Shown: positions 44,192 to 52,562 of the stretch, one piece after another
Position numbering within the stretch: position 1 is the first letter of the stretch
Layout of the letters: every line of letters starts with the position of its first letter
Origin: Mucilaginibacter sp. PAMB04168
Lineage (GTDB): Bacteria; Bacteroidota; Bacteroidia; Sphingobacteriales; Sphingobacteriaceae
Reading direction: 5' to 3'
DNA: 64,000 nucleotides
Assembly (NCBI RefSeq): GCF_039634365.2
Contig: NZ_CP155079.2
Coordinates: forward strand, 2,666,001 to 2,730,000
Program-made: the position numbers and the translations under genes
Notes under the pieces: generated by a model
What the model saw: only the letters and a program-made list of their open reading frames with translations
What the model was told of the DNA's origin: nothing
Databases searched by the model: none

Positions 44192-44533
44192 TTAATGTTT
44201 AAGTCGTTGTATGGCCAGCAATCCGCCGGTTAGATTGCGTATATGCTCATAACCGTTTTGTTGCAAAATTGATTGCGCTGTTCGGCTGCGTACGCCCGCC
44301 TTGCAAATCACAATAATTTCATCGTCCGTGTTCCACTCCAGTTCATCGAGCTGGCTATGCAGTTGCCCTAAAGGAATATTGGTACCCCCAATGTTGTGCG
44401 TATGGTATTCAATAGGTTCCCTTACATCAAGCAAATGCAAAACCTCGCCGCGTTGCAAGCGTTCCAGCAGTTCACCGGCTTTAATATCCGGGTTAGGGCT
44501 GTTGTTGTTGCTGCTGCTGCTGCTGTGGCTCAT
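44192..44533 (-). CDS. Single-domain rhodanese-like protein
   Basis: The 113-residue cytoplasmic protein has a rhodanese fold (LLDVREPIEYHTHNIGGTNIPLGQL) with an active-site cysteine in VICKAGVRSRTAQSIL, the six-residue loop CKAGVR of a sulfurtransferase. Family members move sulfane sulfur to cyanide, thiols or protein acceptors. The N-terminus MSHSSSSSNNNSPNP is low-complexity and comes from a trinucleotide repeat that also encodes the Gln run of the upstream PASTA protein in another frame; the two genes overlap by 41 bp. The first usable ATG is inside that overlap, so translational coupling is likely. Confidence 0.9.
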   Translation of the reverse strand: MSHSSSSSNNNSPNPDIKAGELLERLQRGEVLHLLDVREPIEYHTHNIGGTNIPLGQLHSQLDELEWNTDDEIIVICKAGVRSRTAQSILQQNGYEHIRNLTGGLLAIQRLKH

Positions 44534-45305
44534 TGGTTGTTTTAGCTTGTGTAACAGTCAAATTAACACGTGTGCCTATGCTGGTTTTAGCTGTAGAATC
44601 GGTACGCATAGGGAACTGAGATACCACTACCAAATTGGTTGAGTCGGTTATGCTTCCCTCGTAAGTAATAGTACCTATTGATAGGCCAGCCCCGCGTATG
44701 GCAAAACGGGCCGCATCCAAATCCTGGTTCAACAGATCGGGTATATCTACTTCGTTGGCACCCGCGCCATCTCCCAACACCAGGCTTAAGCGTGAACCTT
44801 TGGGTAATTTTTGACCGGTATGAATAACCTGGCCATTAAAACGTACTTCCAAGATACGGTCTCGGGCAATGTCAGATGCGTAAGTGGTATCACCCACTTT
44901 CAAGCCATTGTTTGATAAGATGGCCACAGCCTCACGGTAAGTGCTCTGCTCCAGATCGGGCAGACCAACTGCTGGGGCCTGGGTGGTAACCATTGTTAAG
45001 TATATGGTACGGTTTTCTTTAACATTTGTGCCTGCGTCCGGATCTTGCTCTAATACTGTACCCGGCGGCTGGTCTTGCACATAAACAGAATCTATCTGGT
45101 AGCGGAAGCCCTGCTCATCTAATATAGCAGTAGCGCGATCAATACTTAAACCTTTTAGTTTAGGCACCGGTATACCTGAGCCATGACGGGTATAATACCC
45201 TAAGCTAAGATAAGCAATCAGTATAACGGCCAGCACCGATCCCGCTGCGCCTATAAGGTGATTTCTAAAGTCTTTGGTTTTTAAATAAGTCCAGAATTTA
45301 CTCAT
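44493..45305 (-). CDS. PASTA-domain membrane protein
   Basis: The 270-residue protein has one transmembrane helix (about 17-38; LIGAAGSVLAVILIAYLSLGYY), then three PASTA domains in the periplasm (about 45-110, 112-180 and 188-255; each starts with a P-L-like strand such as VPKLKGLSIDRATAILDEQGF, VGLPDLEQSTYREAVAIL, VDIPDLLNQDLDAARFAI). It ends in a Gln run and a final Pro. There is no kinase or transpeptidase domain. PASTA modules bind muropeptides or act as spacers in cell-wall proteins. It heads the operon with rhodanese, mltG, thioesterase and BrkB genes. Confidence 0.9.
   Translation of the reverse strand: MSKFWTYLKTKDFRNHLIGAAGSVLAVILIAYLSLGYYTRHGSGIPVPKLKGLSIDRATAILDEQGFRYQIDSVYVQDQPPGTVLEQDPDAGTNVKENRTIYLTMVTTQAPAVGLPDLEQSTYREAVAILSNNGLKVGDTTYASDIARDRILEVRFNGQVIHTGQKLPKGSRLSLVLGDGAGANEVDIPDLLNQDLDAARFAIRGAGLSIGTITYEGSITDSTNLVVVSQFPMRTDSTAKTSIGTRVNLTVTQAKTTNEPQQQQQQQQQP
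44499..44525 (-). repeat. Trinucleotide repeat coding in two overlapping frames
   Basis: On the minus strand this is five CAG, three CAA and one CAG. In the PASTA gene it gives nine Gln just before its end. Shifted by one base it gives AGC and AAC codons, the Ser/Asn run at the N-terminus of the rhodanese protein. Unit gain or loss would lengthen or shorten both proteins without a frameshift. Confidence 0.85.
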
Positions 45306-45342
45306 CTGCAGCTGTAAAGTAGTAATAGCTTAAATTAACTGT

Positions 45343-45350
45343 CAAACATA
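45343..45350 (-). promoter_or_regulatory. -7 promoter box of the PASTA-mltG operon
   Basis: Read on the minus strand, TATGTTTG matches TAnnTTTG. It ends 37 nt before the ATG at 45305, a normal leader length. A TTGTTT stretch about 14-18 nt upstream on the same strand may serve as the -33 element. Confidence 0.5.
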
Positions 45351-45364
45351 GGGAAAATTGAAAC

Positions 45365-45494
45365 AAGAGACAAGAACCAAGGGCCAAGACCCAGCATTAC
45401 AGGTGGTTAGTAATCAGCTAAAGATATGGTCAATTTAAAAAGTGGGGAACAATACGATAAGTCTTGGTTCACGGCGCTTGGCTCTTGGCTCTAA
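45365..45494. repeat. Inverted pair of AAGRNCC heptamer arrays before alaS
   Basis: Four tandem heptamers of the form AAGRNCC/AAGAGAC run from 45365 to 45392. About five heptamers of the same type, in reverse orientation, run from 45494 back to 45460 (on the minus strand AGAGCC, AAGAGCC, AAGCGCC, GTGAACC, AAGAC). The 67 bases between are unique. The arms can fold into a long imperfect hairpin, like a REP or MITE-type element. Confidence 0.55.
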
Positions 45495-45499
45495 AGCTT

Positions 45500-45507
45500 T
45501 ATCTTTG
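45500..45507 (+). promoter_or_regulatory. -7 promoter box of alaS
   Basis: TATCTTTG matches TAnnTTTG exactly and ends 5 nt before the alaS ATG. TTGG repeats 10-20 nt upstream, inside the heptamer array, could act as the -33 element. The mRNA would be nearly leaderless. Confidence 0.5.
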
Positions 45508-45512
45508 CTGCT

Positions 45513-48149
45513 ATGACTGCTCAACAGATACGCCAGGCTTTTCTGGATTTTTTTGCCTCAAAGGGCCATACAATTGTACCATCGGCACCAATTGTGGTTA
45601 AGAACGACCCGACGCTGATGTTCACCAACGCCGGCATGAACCAGTTTAAAGATATATTTTTAGGTGAGGCGCCAGCCAAAGCATCACGTGTGGCCGACAC
45701 ACAGCGTTGTTTGCGCGTATCGGGCAAACATAACGATTTGGAAGAAGTAGGGGTAGACACCTATCACCACACCATGTTTGAAATGTTGGGCAACTGGAGC
45801 TTCGGCGACTATTTTAAAAAGGAAGCCATTGACTGGAGCTGGGAACTGCTTACCAGTGTTTACAGGTTAGATAAAGACCGCCTTTACGTAACTTATTTTG
45901 AAGGCGACGAAAAAGAAGGGTTGGCGAAAGATACCGAGGCTTACGATTTTTGGAAACAATATGTAAGCGAAGACCATATTTTACCGGGCAACAAAAAAGA
46001 TAATTTTTGGGAAATGGGGGAGACCGGCCCCTGCGGACCATGTTCTGAAATACATTTTGACGGTCGCAGCGACGAGGAGCGGGCTAAAGTAAGCGGCGCT
46101 AACTTGGTAAATGCTGATGATCCTAACGTTATTGAAATATGGAATAACGTATTTATGCAGTTCAACCGCTTAAAGGATGGTTCATTGCAGCCTTTGCCTG
46201 CCCGCCATGTGGATACGGGTATGGGCTTTGAACGTTTGGTGCGGGTGCTACAAGGCAAAACATCTAATTATGATACTGACGTTTTCCAGCCGCTGATACA
46301 GTTTTTATCAGAGAAAAGCGGAAAATCCTATAATGCAGACGCTTCACCAGGAACTGAAGGATGGAATGAGGCTGTAGCTATGCGAGTAATGGCCGATCAT
46401 ATACGGGCTATTAGCTTTGCCATTGCTGATGGACAGTTGCCGTCAAACAACAAGGCGGGATACGTGATTCGCCGTATTTTACGCCGTGCTGTGCGTTATG
46501 CTTACCAGTACCTGGGCTTTAAAGAGCCGTTTTTGAATCAATTAGTTCCTTTATTAGCCAATCAGTTCGAAGGCGTTTTTGATGAGTTATTTAGTCAAAA
46601 AGATTTTGTGCAGAAAGTGGTTTTGGAGGAGGAGATAGCGTTTTTGAGGACGCTTCAAAATGGTATAGTACAGTTTGAACAAGTTGTAGCCTCTGCAAAT
46701 GACAATATAATTGGTGGGGAATTTGCTTTTGAATTATCTGACACTTTCGGTTTTCCTTTAGATTTAACGGAACTGATGGCACGTGAAAGAGGGTTTACTG
46801 TTGATGTAGAAGGGTTCAATAAAGCCCTTGAGCAACAAAAAAGCCGCTCACGTGCTGCAACTGCTATTGACACCGGCGATTGGATTTTGTTGAAAGAGGA
46901 TGATCATGTAACCTTTACCGGCTACGATGAAACTGAGAGCGTAGCGCATATAACCAAGTACCGCAAGGTAAAAGCAAAAGGCAAAGAGCAATTTCAACTG
47001 GTGCTGGATAAAACTCCTTTTTATGCCGAGAGCGGCGGTCAGGTAGGCGATACCGGCGATTTAATTTTCCCTGATGGTGAAATTTTAAAGATAACCGATA
47101 CCAAGAAAGAAAACGGCCTTATTGTCCATTTTGCTGATACCTTACCTGCAACAATCGATGATGCCCTAACTGCGTATGTTGACCCTGAACGCAGACGAAG
47201 TATAGAAAGCAATCATACAGCCACGCATTTGCTGCATGCAGCCATGAAACAGGTACTTGGCCATCACGTAAATCAAAAAGGCTCACTGGTGAACGGAGAT
47301 TATCTCCGTTTCGATTTTTCGCACTTCAGCAAAGTAACCGACCAAGAGCTAGCGCAGATTGAAGCCATTGTCAACCAGAAAATACGGGAAAATATATTGC
47401 TGAAAGAAGAACGTAACGTACCTTACCAACAGGCGTTAGACAGCGGTGTAACAGCACTGTTTGGCGAAAAATATGGCGATTTTGTGCGTGTAATTACCTT
47501 TGACGATAGTTTTTCGAAAGAACTTTGTGGTGGTACTCACGTTAAAGCTACCGGTTCAATTGGACTTTTTAAAATAACCGGTGAAAGTGCAGTTGCTGCC
47601 GGCGTGCGCCGTATCGAAGCGATTACGGGTGCAGCAGTGGAACACTATATTAATGAGCAAACACAACTGATGCAGCAACTTAAAGAGTTACTGAAAAACC
47701 CGAAAGATATAGCTAAAAGTATTGAAGGCTTGCTGGAAGAAAATAGCCGTTTGAAGAAGGAGATCGAGAAATCGGTTATGGAAAAAGCGGCCGGCTTAAA
47801 AACCGAACTTGCACAAAAAGCAGAGCCGTTGAATGGCATCAACCTTATAGCACAAAAGGTAGCACTGCCTAATGCCGATGCCATCAAAACGCTGGCTTAC
47901 CAGCTGAAAGATATGGTAAGCGACCTGTTCCTGGTACTTGTTGCCGACATTGAGGGGAAACCGAATATTACCGTTATGATTGCAGAAAATTTGGTGAAAG
48001 ACCGCGGCTTAAATGCCGGCAACATTGTACGCGAACTGGCTAAAGAAGTACAAGGCGGCGGTGGAGGTCAGCCGTTTTTTGCTACAGCTGGTGGTAAGGA
48101 CGTAAGTGGATTGGAGCGGGTATTAACTAAGGCACGAACATTCGTGTAA
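45513..48149 (+). CDS. alaS: Alanyl-tRNA synthetase
   Basis: The 878-residue cytoplasmic class II synthetase charges tRNA-Ala. The N-terminal catalytic core holds APIVVKNDPTLMFTNAGMNQFKDIFLG and GPCGPCSEIHFD (about 170-185); the helical tRNA-binding region follows. The editing domain has the zinc ligands HTATHLLH (about 569-576) and CGGTHV (about 671-676). The C-terminal coiled coil and C-Ala domain end GGGGGQPFFATAGGKD. Length is standard. It is a single gene with its own promoter box and terminator, downstream of the heptamer-repeat element. Confidence 0.99.
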   Translation: MTAQQIRQAFLDFFASKGHTIVPSAPIVVKNDPTLMFTNAGMNQFKDIFLGEAPAKASRVADTQRCLRVSGKHNDLEEVGVDTYHHTMFEMLGNWSFGDYFKKEAIDWSWELLTSVYRLDKDRLYVTYFEGDEKEGLAKDTEAYDFWKQYVSEDHILPGNKKDNFWEMGETGPCGPCSEIHFDGRSDEERAKVSGANLVNADDPNVIEIWNNVFMQFNRLKDGSLQPLPARHVDTGMGFERLVRVLQGKTSNYDTDVFQPLIQFLSEKSGKSYNADASPGTEGWNEAVAMRVMADHIRAISFAIADGQLPSNNKAGYVIRRILRRAVRYAYQYLGFKEPFLNQLVPLLANQFEGVFDELFSQKDFVQKVVLEEEIAFLRTLQNGIVQFEQVVASANDNIIGGEFAFELSDTFGFPLDLTELMARERGFTVDVEGFNKALEQQKSRSRAATAIDTGDWILLKEDDHVTFTGYDETESVAHITKYRKVKAKGKEQFQLVLDKTPFYAESGGQVGDTGDLIFPDGEILKITDTKKENGLIVHFADTLPATIDDALTAYVDPERRRSIESNHTATHLLHAAMKQVLGHHVNQKGSLVNGDYLRFDFSHFSKVTDQELAQIEAIVNQKIRENILLKEERNVPYQQALDSGVTALFGEKYGDFVRVITFDDSFSKELCGGTHVKATGSIGLFKITGESAVAAGVRRIEAITGAAVEHYINEQTQLMQQLKELLKNPKDIAKSIEGLLEENSRLKKEIEKSVMEKAAGLKTELAQKAEPLNGINLIAQKVALPNADAIKTLAYQLKDMVSDLFLVLVADIEGKPNITVMIAENLVKDRGLNAGNIVRELAKEVQGGGGGQPFFATAGGKDVSGLERVLTKARTFV

Positions 48150-48177
48150 GCTAAGTCTGCGTTTATATATTTGCAAG

Positions 48178-48218
48178 GCCTTGTATAATTGTTAACGCAA
48201 CAATATACAAGGCTTTTT
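48178..48218 (+). terminator. Rho-independent terminator of alaS
   Basis: GCCTTGTATA (48178-48187) pairs with TATACAAGGC (48204-48213). After a bulged A, TTGTT pairs with AACAA around the loop AACGC, and T5 follows (48214-48218). It starts 28 nt after the alaS stop. Confidence 0.88.
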
Positions 48219-48260
48219 ACTTTAAGTAAGTCGTGTTAAAATGCGAAAATATATAGGATG

Positions 48261-48932
48261 CTAATACACAACTGCAGGACGGTTTACATACTTTTTGATA
48301 ACCGCTATTATAGCGCTTGCGTTGTACAACTCACGCACATTAGCATACTGCTTTAGTAAAGCATTTGGATTGCCATAGCCGTAACTACGCTGCCGGCCCT
48401 GTGTACGCAGATTGTAATGGTAATACATGCCGTCTGTCATTTCGGTTCGGCGTTCCAGACTGTAAGGCAGGTTGGCGGTGTCCAGCTCAAGGTGGATCAT
48501 TTGAGGGCGTAACTTATTATGGTCGGGTAAAGTGAGCACCTCAAGTTGGGTCAGCATACACCACAAATTATCGGCATAGGCTGTGCTCACCGGGCGTTTT
48601 CGCAGGTTTTTTGTTAAATTTCCTTTATCATCATAATGATTAAAGTAACGAATTTCCCAAGTCTTGTTTTTGGTAAAGGTCATGATGAAGGCGGCTTGAG
48701 ACTGAACAGACAATCCCATTTCATATAATCTAAATTCGAATAGTGCGTCTGGTACGGGTTTGAACAACGAATCGAGGCCAGCTATTTTGAAACTATTTTT
48801 TGCAGACGTATCAGCAGCGAATGTAAAATCGTTTGTACAGGTCTTACTCAAGCCTGCCGTAAACAACTTTTTTTGGGCTTTCGACAATAAAGCCACGCTA
48901 AGTGCAAATACTATCAGGACTGCTTTTTTCAT
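48261..48932 (-). CDS. Exported protein of unknown function
   Basis: The 223-residue protein has a signal peptide (MKKAVLIVFALSVALLSKAQ) and no lipobox. The mature part mixes beta strands and helices, with FEFRLYEMGLSVQSQAAFIMTFTKNKTWEIRYFNHYDDKGNL and a C-terminal RRTEMTDGMYYHYNLRTQGRQRSYGYGNPNALLKQYANVREL. I recognise no domain. It stands alone, convergent with alaS and divergent from mqnE. The alaS terminator lies 42 nt beyond its 3' end. The ATG at 48932 gives a clean signal peptide, so the start is likely right. Confidence 0.8.
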   Translation of the reverse strand: MKKAVLIVFALSVALLSKAQKKLFTAGLSKTCTNDFTFAADTSAKNSFKIAGLDSLFKPVPDALFEFRLYEMGLSVQSQAAFIMTFTKNKTWEIRYFNHYDDKGNLTKNLRKRPVSTAYADNLWCMLTQLEVLTLPDHNKLRPQMIHLELDTANLPYSLERRTEMTDGMYYHYNLRTQGRQRSYGYGNPNALLKQYANVRELYNASAIIAVIKKYVNRPAVVY

Positions 48933-49081
48933 GATGACTGAAGTTGGGTTCTTACATCCTAATGTAAATGGGATTCGTAGAATTCGGTAAAACTAAGGTA
49001 GTAATTAGCCTCTGATAATAACCCAAATTGGGGGCCTGCACAATGTTACAAACAACTGATACACTAACCCCGCCTATTTAT

Positions 49082-49089
49082 TACCTTTG
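49082..49089 (+). promoter_or_regulatory. -7 promoter box of the mqnE operon
   Basis: TACCTTTG matches TAnnTTTG and ends 19 nt before the ATG at 49109. Because it lies inside the longer open frame that begins at TTG 49028, it argues for 49109 as the true mqnE start. Confidence 0.55.
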
Positions 49090-49108
49090 CAGCATCAAAA
49101 ACGAATAC

Positions 49109-50302
49109 ATGGATGCTGAACAACAAGTAAGGGTATTACTCCAAGATGCCCGTTTAGCTGATGATCTGAAACACATCGCCCAAAAAGTACTTAACCGCGA
49201 GCGCATTACTTTTAATGAGGGCGTTACTTTATATCAAAAAGGCGAGCTTAGTTACCTGGGTATATTAGCTAATTACATTCGTGAGGCGCGTCACGGTAAC
49301 ACCACTTACTTTAACCGTAACTTCCATATCGAGCCTACTAACCTTTGTGTGTACGATTGTAAGTTCTGTTCTTATTCTCGTCTCATCAAGCAACGCTCTG
49401 AAGGGTGGGAGTATACTATGGACGATATGCTCAACATTGTTAAAAAGTACGATAACGAGCCAGTTACAGAGGTGCACATTGTAGGTGGTGTTTTGCCTCA
49501 GTATGATATGCCATTTTACCAGCAACTATTTAGTGCCATTAAAACGCACCGCCCGGATCTGCATGTAAAAGCGCTTACCCCAGTTGAATACCACTACATT
49601 TTCAAAAAAGCTAAGGTGGATTATGCCACGGGTATGCGCCTCATGAAAGAAGCCGGCCTGGAATCAATGCCTGGTGGTGGCGCCGAGATTTTTCATCCGG
49701 AAGTACGTGATCAAATAGCGAAAGACAAGTGTACAGGTGACCAGTGGCTACAGATACATGAAGAATGGCATAAGCTGGGCATGCGCTCAAACGCTACTAT
49801 GCTTTATGGCCACATAGAGGAGTACTGGCACCGGGTTGACCACATGGAACAATTGCGCCAGTTGCAGGACCGCACGCACGGATTCCAAACTTTTATTCCA
49901 TTAAAGTTCCGCAATAAGGATAATCAAATGTCTAACGTTGCAGAATCATCTGTGATTGAAGATCTGCGTAACTACGCTATAGCCCGGATTTATCTGGACA
50001 ACTTTGATCATATTAAAGCTTACTGGGCCATGATTAGCCGCACTACTGCGCAATTATCCCTTAGCTTTGGGGTTGATGATATAGACGGCACTCTGGACGA
50101 TACCACCAAAATTTATTCGATGGCAGGTGCAGAGGAGCAAAACCCGGGTATGAGTACCAAACAGCTTGTTGAACTGATAAAGCATGTTGGCCGCCATCCA
50201 ATTGAACGCGATACTTTATACAACATAATTACCGATTATAACGACTATGTGTTTGCGGAAGAGGTGAAACCACAGTTTTATAAGTTACCGGTTATTAATT
50301 AA
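49109..50302 (+). CDS. mqnE: Aminofutalosine synthase MqnE (radical SAM)
   Basis: I start at ATG 49109 (397 residues), downstream of the -7 box. The radical-SAM cluster motif CxxxCxxC is C80, C84 and C87 (NLCVYDCKFCSYSR), preceded by FHIEPTN and followed by VTEVHIVGGVLPQYDMPFYQQLF and ESMPGGGAEIFHPEVR. MqnE joins SAM to the chorismate-derived product of MqnA, giving aminofutalosine, the second step of futalosine-type menaquinone synthesis. The mqnA gene lies two genes downstream in the same operon, which makes the assignment firm. Other pathway genes are not in the window. Confidence 0.95.
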   Translation: MDAEQQVRVLLQDARLADDLKHIAQKVLNRERITFNEGVTLYQKGELSYLGILANYIREARHGNTTYFNRNFHIEPTNLCVYDCKFCSYSRLIKQRSEGWEYTMDDMLNIVKKYDNEPVTEVHIVGGVLPQYDMPFYQQLFSAIKTHRPDLHVKALTPVEYHYIFKKAKVDYATGMRLMKEAGLESMPGGGAEIFHPEVRDQIAKDKCTGDQWLQIHEEWHKLGMRSNATMLYGHIEEYWHRVDHMEQLRQLQDRTHGFQTFIPLKFRNKDNQMSNVAESSVIEDLRNYAIARIYLDNFDHIKAYWAMISRTTAQLSLSFGVDDIDGTLDDTTKIYSMAGAEEQNPGMSTKQLVELIKHVGRHPIERDTLYNIITDYNDYVFAEEVKPQFYKLPVIN

Positions 50303-50304
50303 GC

Positions 50305-50925
50305 ATGACTGAAAAAACGCTATATATTGTCCGTCATGGGCAAACAGATTTGAATAAAAGGGGCATTGTACAAGGCCGGGGCATGGATACCGACCTGAAC
50401 GATGAGGGCCGATTACAGGCCAATATGTTTTACAATGCCTATAAGGATGTTGCCTTTGATAAAATTTATATATCTACTCTTAAGCGCACACAGCAAAGCA
50501 TCCAGCAGTTTATTGATACCGGCATTCCTTTTGAAAAGCTATCGGGTTTGGATGAGCTTGCATGGGGTATCCACGAAGGTCAGCCCAGCACACCTGAAAC
50601 TAAATCCGCCTTTTTTAAATTAATGCGCGACTGGACAGCCGGTCGTCTTGATTCAAAGTTCGAAAGAGGGGAGAGTCCTAACGAAGTTCAGGAACGGCAG
50701 AAAGAAGCTTTAGAAATCATGATGAGCCGGCCGGAAGAGAAGAACGTGCTGATTTGCATGCATGGCCGCGCTTTACGCTTATTCCTGTGTCTGTTAACAG
50801 ATAAGTCGCTTATCCACATGGAAGATTTTCCGCACCAGAACCTTGTTCTCTACAAAGTAACTTATGATGGCAGCCGGTTCGACATAGCCGATTTTAACAA
50901 TGCCATCCATTTGCAAATTCACTAG
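50305..50925 (+). CDS. Histidine phosphatase family protein
   Basis: The 206-residue cytoplasmic protein has the catalytic RHG motif (IVRHGQTDLNKRGIVQGRGMDTDLNDEG), phosphohistidine at the His of RHG, and a second conserved region DELAWGIHEGQ plus MHGRALRLFLCLL containing the second active-site His. It resembles phosphoglycerate-mutase-like phosphatases such as CobC or broad sugar-phosphate phosphatases. It begins 2 nt after mqnE and ends 9 nt before mqnA, so it is in the menaquinone operon, though the known futalosine steps include no phosphatase. Its substrate is unknown. Confidence 0.9.
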   Translation: MTEKTLYIVRHGQTDLNKRGIVQGRGMDTDLNDEGRLQANMFYNAYKDVAFDKIYISTLKRTQQSIQQFIDTGIPFEKLSGLDELAWGIHEGQPSTPETKSAFFKLMRDWTAGRLDSKFERGESPNEVQERQKEALEIMMSRPEEKNVLICMHGRALRLFLCLLTDKSLIHMEDFPHQNLVLYKVTYDGSRFDIADFNNAIHLQIH

Positions 50926-50934
50926 TTTAATTTC

Positions 50935-51678
50935 TTGAAAAAAGTTAGAATTTCGGCTGTTAGTTATACTAACACCAAACCTTTTTTATACGGTATACAG
51001 CACACTGATATCATTAACCAAATTGACCTGAGTTTAGATATACCAGCAGATTGTGCTCAGAAATTAATAGATGATACAGTTGATATTGGCCTCATACCTG
51101 TAGCCGCTACGCTTAACCTACCCGAGTGGCATTTAGTTTCTGACTACTGCATTGGTGCGGTAGGAGCTGTTAACTCCGTTTTTATTTTTAGCAACTGTCC
51201 GATAGAACAGGTTAAAACTTTACAGCTCGATCCAGAATCACGGTCTTCAAATAACCTGGCAAAGGTTCTGTTAAAAAATTATTGGAAGCTACAGCCTGAG
51301 ATGGTTGTTGCAGCATCTGATTATAGTAAGTCGACTGATTCGACAACGGCGTTTGTACAAATAGGTGACCGTACCTTTGGTAAGGCAAGCGCTTACTTAT
51401 ATGTATATGACCTTGCCGCGGAGTGGACAAAATTTACAGGGTTGCCTTTTACATTTGCTGCATGGATAGCCAACAAGCCCATTTCTCAATCATTTATTAA
51501 TGATTTTAACCAATCACTACAGTATGGCCTGGATAACCGCAATGAATTATTCGAAGAAATGGAAATGCGAACTGATTTTGATTTAAAGGACTATTTGATG
51601 CATAAGATTGACTATCCGCTTACGGAAGCCAAAAAGCAGGCCCTATATTTGTTTTTAGATTACATAAAACAACTATAG
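50935..51678 (+). CDS. mqnA: Chorismate dehydratase MqnA
   Basis: The 247-residue protein has a periplasmic-binding-protein-like fold: the N-terminal RISAVSYTNTKPFLYGIQ matches the MqnA signature (S-Y-NTKP-L), with DIGLIPVAATLNL and a later FTFAAWIANKP hinge segment. It dehydrates chorismate to 3-enolpyruvyl-benzoate, the first futalosine-pathway step. The start is TTG (50935): the family's first beta strand begins immediately after it and no ATG lies nearby. A rare start could lower translation relative to mqnE. Confidence 0.93.
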   Translation: MKKVRISAVSYTNTKPFLYGIQHTDIINQIDLSLDIPADCAQKLIDDTVDIGLIPVAATLNLPEWHLVSDYCIGAVGAVNSVFIFSNCPIEQVKTLQLDPESRSSNNLAKVLLKNYWKLQPEMVVAASDYSKSTDSTTAFVQIGDRTFGKASAYLYVYDLAAEWTKFTGLPFTFAAWIANKPISQSFINDFNQSLQYGLDNRNELFEEMEMRTDFDLKDYLMHKIDYPLTEAKKQALYLFLDYIKQL

Positions 51679-51866
51679 TGTTAGCAAATCAGTAAGTATT
51701 CTATTGTTTGGGTAGCATTTTGATTTCTATAATATGTTTTTATTAACAATATCTAAATTTCACCGTAATGAAATCGGTTTAATTTTAAAACGGCAAGTTG
51801 TAAAGCCGAATTTTATGAAATTATCATAAAAGTTCAAATAAGTTTATCATTTTGATATTTGAGTTG

Positions 51867-51874
51867 TAAATTTG
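51867..51874 (+). promoter_or_regulatory. -7 promoter box before the PepSY-like gene
   Basis: TAAATTTG matches TAnnTTTG and ends 41 nt before the ATG at 51916. The 237-nt intergenic region around it is very AT-rich and shows no other feature. Confidence 0.45.
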
Positions 51875-51915
51875 TTGCGGATTTAAAATTTAATACAACG
51901 CAAATTTAGAACATT

Positions 51916-52416
51916 ATGAAAAAGTTAACTTTACTTAGCGCTTTGTTCGCCATATTCACTTTAAGCGCTTTTGCCGATGGTGGTAAAAAAACAGATGATT
52001 CGAACAAGGTTCCTTACCACGTTATTCGTCAATTCGAATACGAGTTTAACGATGCAAAAGATGCAACCTGGACCGTAACCGATTCTTTTGAAAAAGTTGA
52101 GTTTACCTCTAACAAAGTTAAGATGGCTGCTTACTACGATCTGAATGGTAAATACCTTGGTCATACAGAAGCCGTATCTTACACTACTTTGCCTGCACAC
52201 GCAAAAAAACAAATTGCCAAAGAATACGAAGGTTACCATGTAAAAGAACTTATTCGTTTCCAATATGCAGATGCTCCTTCTTCAGCTCTTTCACGTCTTA
52301 CTGCAATCAATGTAGCTGACGACGAAGTATACCTTTTGAGCCTGTACAAAGCTGACAAACAAGCTACTTTAAGAATCACCCCTTCTTCAGCAGTTGAGCT
52401 ATTAAGCAAAAACTAA
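51916..52416 (+). CDS. Exported PepSY-like protein
   Basis: The 166-residue protein has a signal peptide (MKKLTLLSALFAIFTLSAFA). The core matches the PepSY-like/beta-lactamase-inhibitor-like fold of Bacteroidota: DAKDATWTVTDSFEKVEFTSNKVKMAAYYDLNGKYLGHTEAVSYTTLPAHAKKQIAKEYEGY, followed by a second half with VYLLSLYKADKQ. Such proteins are periplasmic, often abundant, and of unknown role. The N-terminus of the mature protein is Lys/Asp-rich (DGGKKTDDSNK). It is a single gene with its own promoter box and terminator. Confidence 0.85.
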   Translation: MKKLTLLSALFAIFTLSAFADGGKKTDDSNKVPYHVIRQFEYEFNDAKDATWTVTDSFEKVEFTSNKVKMAAYYDLNGKYLGHTEAVSYTTLPAHAKKQIAKEYEGYHVKELIRFQYADAPSSALSRLTAINVADDEVYLLSLYKADKQATLRITPSSAVELLSKN

Positions 52417-52447
52417 TAGTTAATTCAACTCATCTATATATAATGTG

Positions 52448-52475
52448 AGCCACGCCTTAAAGGTGTGGCTTTTTT
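52448..52475 (+). terminator. Rho-independent terminator of the PepSY-like gene
   Basis: AGCCACGCC (52448-52456) pairs with GGTGTGGCT (52462-52470) around the loop TTAAA, followed by T5 and GTTG. It lies 31 nt after the stop codon. Confidence 0.88.
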
Positions 52476-52562
52476 GTTGCCTTTCATATTCAATATCCAT
52501 CAAAAAACGGCAAACAAGTTTTGGCTTAAGCGCTTTATCTAAGCAAGCAAACGTTTCGTATT

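Noticed and set aside
44301-44642. Plus-strand ORF of 113 codons rich in Ser and Leu
   Set aside because: It is antisense to the rhodanese and PASTA genes, both clear families, and its runs of Ser/Leu come from the trinucleotide repeat.
49028-49108. TTG start giving 27 extra residues for MqnE
   Set aside because: A TAnnTTTG promoter box lies within this stretch, and the family's N-terminus fits ATG 49109.
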